Assembly: GCF_000426465.1 (NCBI RefSeq)
Contig: NZ_AUFK01000002.1
Span: forward strand, 1-64,000
DNA length: 64,000 nucleotides
Direction of reading: 5' to 3'
DNA from: Epilithonimonas caeni DSM 17710
Lineage (GTDB): Bacteria; Bacteroidota; Bacteroidia; Flavobacteriales; Weeksellaceae
Shown: in pieces, positions 32,671-42,456 of the stretch
Numbering within the stretch: position 1 is the first letter of the stretch
Layout of the letters: each line of letters begins with the position of its first letter
Made by a program: the position numbers and the translations under genes
Notes under the pieces: model-generated
Database searches by the model: none
What the model saw: only the letters and a program-made list of their open reading frames with translations
What the model was told of the DNA's origin: nothing

Positions 32671-33570
32671 ATGAGTATTGTTATCGATACATTAAATTGT
32701 GGAGAAGGTACGATCGGAACTTATTTTAACGGTTGTAATATCTCACTTAAGGATGTCGTAAAGGTATTCCTGAAAAAAAAGAGTCTCAAAATATCATTAG
32801 CTGATGGTAATTTTGATTTGGAAGCACGAGCTGAATACATAAAATCAGGGGAATTGATCCCATTAAATGATTTGTTGAATTTCACTGATAATCCACAAAA
32901 AAACAACGTACAAACTTTCACCAACAAGATCAAGAAAACAGTATCACAAGGGTTATATGATTTCTCATTGGATTTTGAAGAAAGTACTTGTTTAAGTAAC
33001 GCCTTTCACAAAATTGCGAAGCAGAATGGTTGGGAGCTTCTAATTCTTGATTCGGAGGACAAACTATTCTTTGATAACAAAGGTGGTTTCCTTAACGGGT
33101 TCAGCATTAGCGATATTTCAGTGAATAACACAACATTCAATGATGGTGCTGCAAAAATCTCAATGTTGACATTAGATATCCAATTGGACCAAAATGGAAC
33201 TGCAGGATTCAACAAAAGAAGAAGCTTTATTGTTGATGATACTTTGGTCGATGTGAATGGTATTCAGGATGTAACAATCTTAAAGCTTTCACAAGCATCA
33301 GCTGCTATAAAAGTGCAATTGGTTTCCGGATGTGATAACTCATCTACAGTTTCCGGGTTAGCATCAAAATTCAGAGTCAGAAAAGCTTCCGATAACAGTG
33401 TTGTAGCATCGGTTGCAACTGAAGTGAATGGAGAATATAACATCCCAATAGCATCAGCGAATGGCGATTACTTGATTGACCTATATGATAGTGCTGATAG
33501 TTCAACTGTGGTTGATATTCTTGATGAGGCATTTTATAAATCGAATGTCCTTCAAGCTTCTTTCCCATAA
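32671..33570 (+). CDS. Major tail tube protein
   Basis: The 299-residue protein is beta-rich and lies where the tube protein is expected. Residues from about 205 to 290 (VTILKLSQASAAIKVQLVSG ... ILDEAFYKSNVLQASFP) look like an added Ig-like domain, common on tail tubes as a surface decoration. A strong terminator follows, consistent with high expression of this abundant protein. Confidence 0.65.
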   Translation: MSIVIDTLNCGEGTIGTYFNGCNISLKDVVKVFLKKKSLKISLADGNFDLEARAEYIKSGELIPLNDLLNFTDNPQKNNVQTFTNKIKKTVSQGLYDFSLDFEESTCLSNAFHKIAKQNGWELLILDSEDKLFFDNKGGFLNGFSISDISVNNTTFNDGAAKISMLTLDIQLDQNGTAGFNKRRSFIVDDTLVDVNGIQDVTILKLSQASAAIKVQLVSGCDNSSTVSGLASKFRVRKASDNSVVASVATEVNGEYNIPIASANGDYLIDLYDSADSSTVVDILDEAFYKSNVLQASFP

Positions 33571-33590
33571 GAATAGATATTCAAATAAAT

Positions 33591-33619
33591 AAAAGCGGTG
33601 GGTATTCTACCGCTTTTTT
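33591..33619 (+). terminator. Rho-independent terminator after tail tube gene
   Basis: AAAAGCGGT/ACCGCTTTT stem (33591-33599 with 33609-33617) and six T. It separates the head-tube transcript from the downstream tail genes. Confidence 0.85.
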
Positions 33620-33625
33620 AAAATC

Positions 33626-34099
33626 ATGACAATCTACGACTACATAGAAAATATAACAGGTTATTCGCCTTCAAAATACGTTTCTGATATAAAAAATGAG
33701 TTGGAAAATGACAAAACTATTCCCGAAATCCAAACAAAACAATGGGAAAAAGGTCAAGATTCCAATGGAAATATTGTCGGAACCTATTCTGAAATGACCG
33801 AAATATTATCAGGAGGTCGTAAACAGGCCGGTACTCCATATACATTCTACGATACTGGAGATCTTTACAAGCAAACGAAAGCTATTATCAATGAAAAAGA
33901 TAACGATTTGACATTCATCGTAGATTCAGATAGTCCTCATAAAAAGGACCTGTTTGATTTCTTCGATAAAAATGCAAGTCCGGTTACATCATTCGACCCT
34001 GAAGATCTGTTCGGTATTCAAAAGGAAAACATGGATGAGGTTGTAGATGTAGTTCAAGACAAATGTTCCTCACTATTAATAAAAAATCTAAAAATTTAA
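33626..34099 (+). CDS. Tail assembly-region protein, gp10-like size
   Basis: A 157-residue protein with YTFYDTGDLYKQTKAIINEK in the middle, a pattern resembling HK97 gp10-type tail completion proteins. No firm family match. Confidence 0.5.
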   Translation: MTIYDYIENITGYSPSKYVSDIKNELENDKTIPEIQTKQWEKGQDSNGNIVGTYSEMTEILSGGRKQAGTPYTFYDTGDLYKQTKAIINEKDNDLTFIVDSDSPHKKDLFDFFDKNASPVTSFDPEDLFGIQKENMDEVVDVVQDKCSSLLIKNLKI

Positions 34100-34102
34100 A
34101 TC

Positions 34103-34384
34103 ATGTGCGATTGCAAAAATAAAGTAGGCTTCAAGGATAAATTACGAGAAGCCGGAAAGAAAACAAAAGACACGGGAATACTTCACGTAGTTTACGTTCA
34201 CAAAGCAACTGATAGTATTTTCATCCGCAAAGAAAGCGATCTTAATGATGAATTGAATATCTGCTGCTATTTCACACCAGATGGTAAAGAAGTTCTCTAC
34301 GTAAAAAAAACAGTTGAAAATTCAGAAACTATCAAGGATGATAAAACTACTCCAAAAAAGAAAACTGCTCCAAAACCTAATTGA
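34103..34384 (+). CDS. Hypothetical tail-region protein, possible assembly chaperone
   Basis: A 93-residue protein with cysteine-rich start (MCDCKNKVGF) and a Lys/Thr/Pro tail. Two short genes between tail tube and tape measure are the normal place of the tail assembly chaperones. It overlaps the following frame by up to 71 nt in the +1 frame, so a frameshifted fusion is conceivable. Confidence 0.5.
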   Translation: MCDCKNKVGFKDKLREAGKKTKDTGILHVVYVHKATDSIFIRKESDLNDELNICCYFTPDGKEVLYVKKTVENSETIKDDKTTPKKKTAPKPN

Positions 34385-34958
34385 TTTCTTTAGGAAAACG
34401 AAGGTCTTCGATCTGTACGATAAGTGTAATATCCTGCCTATCCATAATTTCAATGAGGCTATGAGCGGAGACCTTTCTTTTCTAAAAAAAGATCCCAATT
34501 CCAAGGTTCCTGATTTTATACTTCAAAATCTTTGGATAGAGATATTGGATGAGTTCCTAAAGATATCAGACAATAAGATATCGATGATGATGCTAGGAAA
34601 AAAGATCAAGACCGTTTATTTGTTGAGTCAGATGGACGTTTTTACAGCTATTAAAGTATCAATTAATGCAGGTGTGGATGTTGAACCATATCTAAAAAAA
34701 TATAGGGTAAAAAAAGAAAATATCGACCTTAAGATTTCCCTTTTAAAAAATGAGATAAACAGGATATTTTTCTCTGAAAACAAAAAAGAAAATAATGATG
34801 GTCAAGGACACTCAAATTTTGAGATGTCACTGGCCATGATACGAAAAGAAGGTTATTCTGTTGACCGCTTCAAAATGGTAGTTACAGAATGGTGTGCGAT
34901 ACTCAATCAAATCGAAAAACAACACAAAATACAGCAAAAAAATGGCAAAAGAAGTTAG
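34338..34958 (+). CDS. Hypothetical tail-region protein, possible chaperone partner
   Basis: From the ATG at 34338 the product is 206 residues, helical and rich in Lys and Ile (RVKKENIDLKISLLKNEINR). A TTG at 34314 is also in frame. It overlaps the previous gene and precedes the tape measure start, so it fills the second chaperone slot of a long-tailed phage. Confidence 0.5.
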   Translation: MIKLLQKRKLLQNLIDFFRKTKVFDLYDKCNILPIHNFNEAMSGDLSFLKKDPNSKVPDFILQNLWIEILDEFLKISDNKISMMMLGKKIKTVYLLSQMDVFTAIKVSINAGVDVEPYLKKYRVKKENIDLKISLLKNEINRIFFSENKKENNDGQGHSNFEMSLAMIRKEGYSVDRFKMVVTEWCAILNQIEKQHKIQQKNGKRS

Positions 34959-37900
34959 TTTTCCAGGTCTAAAAGAACATATTAAAGAAGTATCTGAACT
35001 TACCGAAGAGATGAAAAAGCTTCTTAAGATATCATTGGATATTGCTGTGATGAAGGAAGAAGAGGCCAAACAATATACCAAAAGTACGATTTCCATTAAA
35101 AATTATCTGGAGGTTCAGGAAAAGACCAAGAAAATTCAAAAAGAAGCTGATGAAAATGACAAGAAGGTTATAAACACTCAATCAGCATTGGAAAAAGCAA
35201 AGGCAAGATTGAAAACTGCTATGGATAATGAAGCAAAGCAAATAGCTTCTGTCAATCTCCAAATTGCAAGACAGAATCAACTTAATAAGGAAAATGCAAA
35301 ACTAAACGAAGAAGGTTTTTCTGCTTTGGAAAAACTGAACGCCCAAATTTCTAAATATACTCGTGAAGCCAAAGACCTGGGAGCTCAATTGGTTTTATTG
35401 AAGCAAGAAGGGAAAGAGACAACTGAAGAATATAAGAATATTGAAAAACAATTCGAAGCTGCTTCTGCTAAATCAAGTCAATTAAATGCTGATTATAGGG
35501 CATTGTCTAAAGCTTCCGGGGATAACCGTGCATTGGTTGGAAGTTACTCGGAAGAATTGGAAGGTCATTTCAGCAAACTAGGTGACAATATCAATGGACT
35601 TATGGATAATTTAGCTTCCGGAAATATTCTAGGTGTAATCAATCAAGGAAGAGAAGTAGCTATCGGATTTCAACAAGGATATCAGGTTGTAAAAGATACG
35701 ATAAGCAGTGTTAATGAGACCCTTGTTAATGGAGCTAAAAATATGCTTGGTTTTGGCAGTGCATCTCAAACTGTGGCATCAACACAGGTCGATCTTGCAG
35801 CGGCCGAAGAATTGGTGACGGTTGCTACCAATGAACAGAATATATCTCAAGAAACAGCTATCGGATTTAGAACTTCTGCAGCTGTTGCCAACACGGAATT
35901 AGCGGTTGCAGAAGGTGCGACAACTATTGCCACTATCACATCTACGGAAGCTACGATTGCAGATACAATTGCGACAGAAGCAAATACGGTTTCAAATATC
36001 GAACAGGCTATTTCAGAGGAAGCCTCAACTGCAAGTTCAGTTGCCGAAACATTGGCAACTGAGGCGCAAACAGTAGCACATGTCGAATTGGCAGCATCAG
36101 AAAATATTTCAACTGTTGCAATTGCAGAAAATACCACAGCTGAAGCTGCATCTATTGTTGCTACCAATACAGCTACAAATTCCATAGTCAGAGAAACTGC
36201 TGCCTTAAATGCAGAAACAGCATCTTTGAATAGAGCAAGTGTTGCATCTGGACAATTGGCAACTGGACAAATAGGTGTTGCCGCCGCTTCTGAGACAGCT
36301 GCAGTAGCCGAAGGTACGGCTGCAACGGCTACAGGTATTCTTAATATTGCCATGGGAATTCTATTGGCTCCCATAACACTTGTAATATTGGCTGTAGGAG
36401 CCTTGATATACATATTCAAACAGTTCACTCCAATAGTAGATATAGTTGAACAGGCTATTGCCGGTATCAGTGCCGCTTTCAATGTCGTAAAGAATTCTAT
36501 TATAGGTTTGGTAACAGGAACTAAATCCCTTTCAGAAGCATTTTCCGGACTAGCTGGTGATATGAGGGATGCAGCTGCTGCAGCTGCTGAACTTAAGAAA
36601 GCACAACAGGACCTTGAAGATAATATGGAGGGGCAATCTATCCAGAATTCAAAAATTCAAGGTCAGATAGAAGCTTTGATAATACAATCAAAAGATAGGA
36701 CCAAATCTGAGGAACAAAGACTAGCTGCATTGAAGAAAGCGGAAGAATTGGAAAAGCAGAATTATGCTCAGAGAATTGCTTTGGCAAAAGAAGATCTGAG
36801 AATTGCAGAACAGGTAATTCTTCAAAAGGCTGGAATCACTAAAAAGGAAGAGGCTGAATTACGAAAAAGATATACAAATGAAAATGATTTTTACAATGCA
36901 TTCAAATCTCTAGCAGAAAGCAGAACTACCAGTGTAGATGAAGAATTTACGAATTTCAAAGAATCCCTTTCCGGATATTATGAGGTACTTAACGAACATA
37001 ATAAATTCACGGAAAAAACCGTAAATGCCAATAATAAGATCATTGAAAAAGGTGAGGCTGATCGCGAAAAGATGGAGAAAAAACGTGAAGAAGAAGCTAA
37101 AAAGGCAAAAGAGCGAATGGAAAAAGCTCAGAAAGAAGCTGAAGATCATTCCAGAAAAATAATAGAACTTGCTATAAATAAGAAAAAAGCTGAAATAGAT
37201 TCTCTTATTTCTGGTTACGATCAAACTAACCACTTACAAGCAGATAATATAAAATTTATTGAAGATATTTCAGCTAGAAAAATGGCTATTTCCCAACTAG
37301 AAATGAGTAAGGACCTTATTGGACTAAAAGTAAATAAGGAGTTAATCGATGAAAAAATTAAAAATAATCGTAAATTATCTTCTAGCGAACTTGATTATTT
37401 ATTGATAAAGCAAAAGTATGCAGATAATGAAGTAAAAATTAATAATGACAAAGAAAATGGAATCAAAAAAGTTAATAATGACAATTCAAAATTCGAATTG
37501 GAACTCTATGACGCAAAGCAAAAATCCTTACTAGAGGGTGTTACTTCATTAACAGACGATTTAGTTAATGCTGAAAAAGACAGAATTAAGCAAGTTTACG
37601 AAGTACATCAAAAAGCATTAGAAGATGAGTTTAAATTAGATCAAGAAAAGATAGATGAAAAGGTTAAAAACAATGAAAAATTAACAGAGGCTGAAACAAA
37701 ATTCTACATTCAAAGCTTAAAACTTAAAAAAGATTTTGATAAAGACACAAAGGAGATAGATAAAAAAAGTCAAGAGTATAAACTGAAAGTTATCGATGAT
37801 GAAGAAAAAAGAAATATTAAAAATTTCAAACAAAAAACAAAAGATAGTAATGCTCAGAAAGCTAATGAATTATCCGAAGAAAGAAAATCTCTTAATTCAA

Positions 37901-38658
37901 AATTAGCTCTTTATAAAGCTGGATCAAAGGAAGAGATTGACATAAATGAAAAGTTAAAGGATAATAATTTTTACATTAATCAGTTAATCAAAGATTCTAA
38001 AATTGAATCCCTAAATTCAGGACTTGATTTCTTCATTAATATTGCCGGAGAAGAATCAAAATTAGGGAAAGCTTTAGCAACTCTAAAAGTTACAATGGAC
38101 ACATACGAGAAAGCATCTAGTGCTTTTAATACGGGACATTTATTAGCCTCAAACCCAGTTACAGCTGCTCTTGCTCCAAACGCATATTTACAAGGAGGTT
38201 TAATAATTGCCGGGGGACTTTTAAAGGTTTCTCAAATAAATGGAATAAGTTTGTTTGCTGAAGGTTCTGATTTTGTTCCTTATACTGGTTTAGCAATTAA
38301 AGATGAATTAGGTCCTGAATTACACTTAAATAGGTTCGGAAAAATAAAATCCTGGGGTTCTGATCAAGGAGCGCATTTTGAGCAAGTAGAAATAGGGGAT
38401 AAAATCATACCTGCAGATATTACTGCTATGATTAGGGAAACTGCTTTTGCGGAACCTTTAAGAAGAATTCAAATATTGGATTTTAATAATACAAATGTTG
38501 ATTCAAGAATTGATTATGAAATGATTGGAAATGAATTTGGAAAGCACGCTTCTAAGATAGTTGGAGCAATTAAAAACAATAAAACAAACATTACTATTAA
38601 TAATAATCGTGGTCAAGATTTCTATAATCGTGTTCGTCACGTAGGAAAAAAAGTTTAA
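34942..38658 (+). CDS. Tail tape measure protein
   Basis: At 1238 residues it is the longest phage product. It is mostly coiled coil, with a long Ala/Thr/Glu repeat-like stretch (about 300-450), one hydrophobic hairpin (AMGILLAPITLVILAVGALIYIF near 470-492) and a glycine-poor charged middle. Tape measures fix tail length and help DNA cross the inner membrane. Codon and base composition change near residue 765 (from about 37230), where the gene becomes markedly more A+T-rich, suggesting that the 3' half came from a different source. Confidence 0.85.
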   Translation: MAKEVSFPGLKEHIKEVSELTEEMKKLLKISLDIAVMKEEEAKQYTKSTISIKNYLEVQEKTKKIQKEADENDKKVINTQSALEKAKARLKTAMDNEAKQIASVNLQIARQNQLNKENAKLNEEGFSALEKLNAQISKYTREAKDLGAQLVLLKQEGKETTEEYKNIEKQFEAASAKSSQLNADYRALSKASGDNRALVGSYSEELEGHFSKLGDNINGLMDNLASGNILGVINQGREVAIGFQQGYQVVKDTISSVNETLVNGAKNMLGFGSASQTVASTQVDLAAAEELVTVATNEQNISQETAIGFRTSAAVANTELAVAEGATTIATITSTEATIADTIATEANTVSNIEQAISEEASTASSVAETLATEAQTVAHVELAASENISTVAIAENTTAEAASIVATNTATNSIVRETAALNAETASLNRASVASGQLATGQIGVAAASETAAVAEGTAATATGILNIAMGILLAPITLVILAVGALIYIFKQFTPIVDIVEQAIAGISAAFNVVKNSIIGLVTGTKSLSEAFSGLAGDMRDAAAAAAELKKAQQDLEDNMEGQSIQNSKIQGQIEALIIQSKDRTKSEEQRLAALKKAEELEKQNYAQRIALAKEDLRIAEQVILQKAGITKKEEAELRKRYTNENDFYNAFKSLAESRTTSVDEEFTNFKESLSGYYEVLNEHNKFTEKTVNANNKIIEKGEADREKMEKKREEEAKKAKERMEKAQKEAEDHSRKIIELAINKKKAEIDSLISGYDQTNHLQADNIKFIEDISARKMAISQLEMSKDLIGLKVNKELIDEKIKNNRKLSSSELDYLLIKQKYADNEVKINNDKENGIKKVNNDNSKFELELYDAKQKSLLEGVTSLTDDLVNAEKDRIKQVYEVHQKALEDEFKLDQEKIDEKVKNNEKLTEAETKFYIQSLKLKKDFDKDTKEIDKKSQEYKLKVIDDEEKRNIKNFKQKTKDSNAQKANELSEERKSLNSKLALYKAGSKEEIDINEKLKDNNFYINQLIKDSKIESLNSGLDFFINIAGEESKLGKALATLKVTMDTYEKASSAFNTGHLLASNPVTAALAPNAYLQGGLIIAGGLLKVSQINGISLFAEGSDFVPYTGLAIKDELGPELHLNRFGKIKSWGSDQGAHFEQVEIGDKIIPADITAMIRETAFAEPLRRIQILDFNNTNVDSRIDYEMIGNEFGKHASKIVGAIKNNKTNITINNNRGQDFYNRVRHVGKKV

Positions 38659-38659
38659 T

Positions 38660-38685
38660 AAAATTACGGGAAACCGTAATTTTTG
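38660..38685 (+). terminator. Terminator hairpin after tape measure
   Basis: AAAATTACGG-GAAA-CCGTAATTTT is a perfect 10-4-10 stem-loop followed by T and TG. The same ACGG core as in the leader hairpins is present. Confidence 0.75.
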
Positions 38686-38723
38686 TATTTATATTAATTG
38701 TAATTTCGTAAAAAATAATTATT

Positions 38724-39476
38724 ATGAGAATAAAATTTACTTTCTTTTTAATTTTAGTTTTGCTGAATTCATGTAGCAGCAACTCTGATGATACAACAGA
38801 AACCCAAAACTCTAATGGTATAATGCCAACAGAAGTAATCAATGGTTTCGGAAAAGATTTATATTATTATAATGGTGATAAATTAAATAAGATTATTTCA
38901 GGAGGTACTACTACAACATTTACATATAGTGGAGATAAAATAACAAATATAAATAATAGTATAGATAATTATGATTTTAGCTATAACGGCTCAAAACTAA
39001 TAAAGGTAAATTACACTAATATTAGTACCTTAAAAACTGGAGTAGAAATTTTCACTTGGATTGATGATTACAACTGTAATTATGATGTCAAGTATCCGAG
39101 TAGTATAGAAAATGGTAAAATAAAATTAGATTCAAATTTTAATCTTGAAAAAATTTCCGTTAATAAAGACGCGATAAATTACCATACTGAAACTAGATAC
39201 ACTTATACAAATAATAATTCACCATTTATAAATATTAAAGGTTTAAGGTATTTACATGGTTTTTTTTTAGTAGGATATCTTTTTGGATATAACAATAACT
39301 TAGCTTTTTCTTCTAAAATACCTCAAGAAAAAAAATTCTATAATTTAGATAACTTATCAAATCCTTTAGATATTACTAAATATAATGCTGAATATATAAG
39401 TAACGGAATGCCAAGTCAGATAGAGTCAAGAGGAACAGACCCTTTTAATTATACATTACAAAAGTTCACTTATTAA
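38724..39476 (+). CDS. Lipoprotein cargo gene (moron)
   Basis: The 250-residue protein has a lipoprotein signal with lipobox LNSC (C17), followed by SSNSDD, similar to the negatively charged tail that sends Bacteroidetes lipoproteins to the cell surface. The rest is built of Tyr/Asn/Asp-rich strands (YNGDKLNKIISGG, YSGDKITNINN) like secreted YD-type repeats. It stands alone after a terminator inside the tail operon and is much more A+T-rich than its neighbours. A surface protein made by the lysogen, for example to exclude other phages, is likely but unproven. Confidence 0.7.
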   Translation: MRIKFTFFLILVLLNSCSSNSDDTTETQNSNGIMPTEVINGFGKDLYYYNGDKLNKIISGGTTTTFTYSGDKITNINNSIDNYDFSYNGSKLIKVNYTNISTLKTGVEIFTWIDDYNCNYDVKYPSSIENGKIKLDSNFNLEKISVNKDAINYHTETRYTYTNNNSPFINIKGLRYLHGFFLVGYLFGYNNNLAFSSKIPQEKKFYNLDNLSNPLDITKYNAEYISNGMPSQIESRGTDPFNYTLQKFTY

Positions 39477-39501
39477 TAATTCCCGATTACGGCAATGAGA
39501 T

Positions 39502-42411
39502 ATAAATAATCCGATAGATATTAATGCGTTCTCGCATTTCCTCCGATTCAAAAGTCTAGGACGAGAAGAACTTTACCAAATCACTGAACCTTCCGGATTT
39601 GATGTAGCTAACTTTGTTATCAAACAGAATGAAGGGCGTTTTGGACGTGATATCGTTTATGGTAATGAGATCCAAAATCTGATGTTCTATTCCGACACCG
39701 GATTTGAATTGGTAGATTTTGAACAAGACCTTAATCCCGAAGGTCAAAAAACCAGATACCTCAATACAGGATTTGCCTTTATTATTGAAACTTACAATCA
39801 ATTCGGCTTCGAAGGTGAAATAGAATACATTCTCAAAAAAAATAACTCACAATTCATTATCGGACTTCTGGATATGGCCAATCCTGATACTGATGGATTA
39901 ACATATTTCGGGTGTACTCTGATCCAAAACACTAATATTTCTGACTATAAAAAGCAATTATCTACCAGTATAGACCTATTTTCGACAAAAGATATTGATG
40001 GTAAACCTATAAGTCCGGCACCTACAATTAAAGTATTGCGTAAAGCTCTCCCGATATATACACGCTCATTTTGGAGCGTAAAAGATACTTGGAATGAAAG
40101 AATGTTCAGTGCTGAAAACAAAGATACATTATATTCATACTTCAATCCGTGTGTTAACAATGTAGTATCCGAGATCACAAACTCAAATACTGGAGGTTCA
40201 GAAATGCATCAAATAACAATTCCAGATGATGCCTGGGATAACAACGCAGGTTCGTTGATGATAGCAGCCGACAATGTCGCAAAAAGCATGTTCGCTTATG
40301 TCAATTCGACTAAGTTCATGGTAGATACCGAGATCACAATTGATAATTTCAGTTTCAGTATAGACGGTTCGCACGGAGGTGGATCTGCAACCGGTGGTAC
40401 AGCGACAACCAATTTTCAGATAGCCTGGGGATATAATTTGAAAGATGTTCTGGGAACAAACAGCCCAATGCCTCCACGTACAGGTGATATGGGTGGACAA
40501 GTTTTTTTTCAAAGCACAATAGGCTCCCACGATGGACATTTTGATTTCAATATGGGAAAGACCGTGATCAAGATTCCTGATCTTCCAATCGGTGCCAAAA
40601 TATGGATCTTCTTTAACTCATTTGTAAGGCACAAAACCGGAGGTAATACTGTAAGATTTAAACATACTATAAGTAATTTCACAATAGATATCAAGACCAC
40701 TCAGAAAGCACTTGACAATGTTATAAGTACTGTAAGATATATTGACGTCCTAAAACAGTGTAGTAAATTTATAAAAGGAGTTCCGGTAAATGCTCCATTA
40801 TTTGATATTGGCGGCGAACATTACAACAATGTATGTTGGAATAGAGCGATGCTTTCTATGAATACTTCCAACTCCAAGGAACTTATATCTGAGACGTTGC
40901 CGGAAGGTCTATTCCTGGGTGAAATCGTAAACAATACGCTTGCAGATTCCATGGAATTGGGCTATTATTTCTGGAATGGTCTAAAATGGATATTGCTAAA
41001 CGAAAGCGAAATAACAAAAAGAAATCTAATTTCAAATACCGAACCTTCCGGAACCTTAGGGGAACTTATTTACAACACCAATAAGATGGTTGAACCTTCT
41101 GGGCTATGTTATTGGTCCGGAAGTGCATGGGTTGGGCTTGAATATGCCCGTCCATTTGTTACCAATTTTCAGGATGCATATGAGAATTCTATGGCAATAG
41201 AAGCATGTGCAGACTATGAGATCAATGAAAATGAGATATATTTTGGCAAATATGGCGATTTTTACAGAGATGTAAAATTGGCGTCATTTCCCATGGCATC
41301 AGGAAAGAACTATAAGGAGGAATGGAATGATAGATTTAAAATCAATAACGTTTTGATAGGATATGATACCTACGAGACCAACAGGCTTTCAAAGAATACT
41401 ACCAATGATATCCATACATCTGCAGAATGGAGTTTACCTAATTCCAAGGTAGAGAATAAATTCGAAAGAAGTATCAAATATGTAAGATCTGGATTTTCAT
41501 CTCAAGCTATCATAGATCTGGAAACAAAGACACCGGCAACTGCAGATGATGATGATGATAAGGTTTTTATTAATTCAGTGGTCCCATTGGAATCAGGAAT
41601 AGCTTGTGAATTTAGTGCTAATTTGCAAATGTCAATATCCGGGGGAAATCTGTTACTTTCAAATTTCAGTGAGAATTCTTCAACAAGTGATGTAACAATA
41701 AATTGGAATATGCGAGGTTTGAAAGTTGGGGATGATTTCAAAATAAAGGAAGGTCATAATTCAGGAGATTACGAAATCCTATCAATCACGCAGGTAACAT
41801 TGACACTTAAACCGATAGGACACACCCCGACATATAACGAGACCTCAGCAATTACGATATATTATGTTTATCAGGATGTCAATTTTCAGACAGCCACAAA
41901 TGAAGGGTTTGATCTGATACAAAATCTAGCTTCACCTACTCTATATCCGAATCTAGATTATAGTATCAGAAGAAATTTCGACAGATGGAATAACTTTTTT
42001 TCTACAGCATGCAGCTTTAGCCGTAACCAGAGCATCAATAATCTTTATTTCAAAAATAACCCACCGTTGGAAAGCCAAAAAACTAATGGTATTCTGGTAA
42101 AAGAGATGGGTTCTATCAATTGCGTGAATCTTCCGGAACCAATCTTAACACCTAAATTCCTAAATGTAGAAGTTTATGCAGATTTCGAACTATTCTTGAA
42201 AATGATGGAAGATTATAAGAATCTTGATGCAGAGAATTGCCGGGGATATATTGAATGCTTTGATGAAGTTGGAAACGTGATAACAGGATATCCCTTCGAG
42301 GTTGACTATACCTGGAAAACCGGAACCTTGAAGTTAAAATTGGAACAAAGGAATGATAAAGAGTTGAGGTATAAGATATTTGATAAAACATTTAGCGATG
42401 CATTTGAATAA
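39502..42411 (+). CDS. Large tail-tip/fibre protein, unusual start
   Basis: The protein is 909 residues from the first ATG (39682), but the same frame is clearly coding for 60 codons more (GREELYQITEPSGFDVANFV region) and has no ATG, GTG or TTG there. An in-frame TGA at 39496 limits it. ATA at 39502 is used for the coordinate. The body has beta-rich, Asn/Gly-rich segments typical of distal tail or receptor-contact proteins, with a Gly-rich stretch (GSHGGGSATGGTATTN) near residue 290. Exact role is not determined. Confidence 0.7.
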   Translation: MNNPIDINAFSHFLRFKSLGREELYQITEPSGFDVANFVIKQNEGRFGRDIVYGNEIQNLMFYSDTGFELVDFEQDLNPEGQKTRYLNTGFAFIIETYNQFGFEGEIEYILKKNNSQFIIGLLDMANPDTDGLTYFGCTLIQNTNISDYKKQLSTSIDLFSTKDIDGKPISPAPTIKVLRKALPIYTRSFWSVKDTWNERMFSAENKDTLYSYFNPCVNNVVSEITNSNTGGSEMHQITIPDDAWDNNAGSLMIAADNVAKSMFAYVNSTKFMVDTEITIDNFSFSIDGSHGGGSATGGTATTNFQIAWGYNLKDVLGTNSPMPPRTGDMGGQVFFQSTIGSHDGHFDFNMGKTVIKIPDLPIGAKIWIFFNSFVRHKTGGNTVRFKHTISNFTIDIKTTQKALDNVISTVRYIDVLKQCSKFIKGVPVNAPLFDIGGEHYNNVCWNRAMLSMNTSNSKELISETLPEGLFLGEIVNNTLADSMELGYYFWNGLKWILLNESEITKRNLISNTEPSGTLGELIYNTNKMVEPSGLCYWSGSAWVGLEYARPFVTNFQDAYENSMAIEACADYEINENEIYFGKYGDFYRDVKLASFPMASGKNYKEEWNDRFKINNVLIGYDTYETNRLSKNTTNDIHTSAEWSLPNSKVENKFERSIKYVRSGFSSQAIIDLETKTPATADDDDDKVFINSVVPLESGIACEFSANLQMSISGGNLLLSNFSENSSTSDVTINWNMRGLKVGDDFKIKEGHNSGDYEILSITQVTLTLKPIGHTPTYNETSAITIYYVYQDVNFQTATNEGFDLIQNLASPTLYPNLDYSIRRNFDRWNNFFSTACSFSRNQSINNLYFKNNPPLESQKTNGILVKEMGSINCVNLPEPILTPKFLNVEVYADFELFLKMMEDYKNLDAENCRGYIECFDEVGNVITGYPFEVDYTWKTGTLKLKLEQRNDKELRYKIFDKTFSDAFE

Positions 42412-42416
42412 TTAAT

Positions 42417-42424
42417 TATATTTG
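42417..42424 (+). promoter_or_regulatory. -7 box TATATTTG before second tail gene
   Basis: Exact TAnnTTTG immediately after the previous stop. A transcript would start near 42430, just before the GATCACGGCAAT leader, the same layout as at the portal. No well-spaced TTG is present. Confidence 0.5.
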
Positions 42425-42456
42425 TAAAATAATACTACGATCACGGCAATAATGAG

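Noticed and set aside
35847-36482. 211-codon - strand alanine/valine-rich frame
   Set aside because: It mirrors the Ala/Thr/Glu stretch of the tape measure gene and has no homologue-like features.
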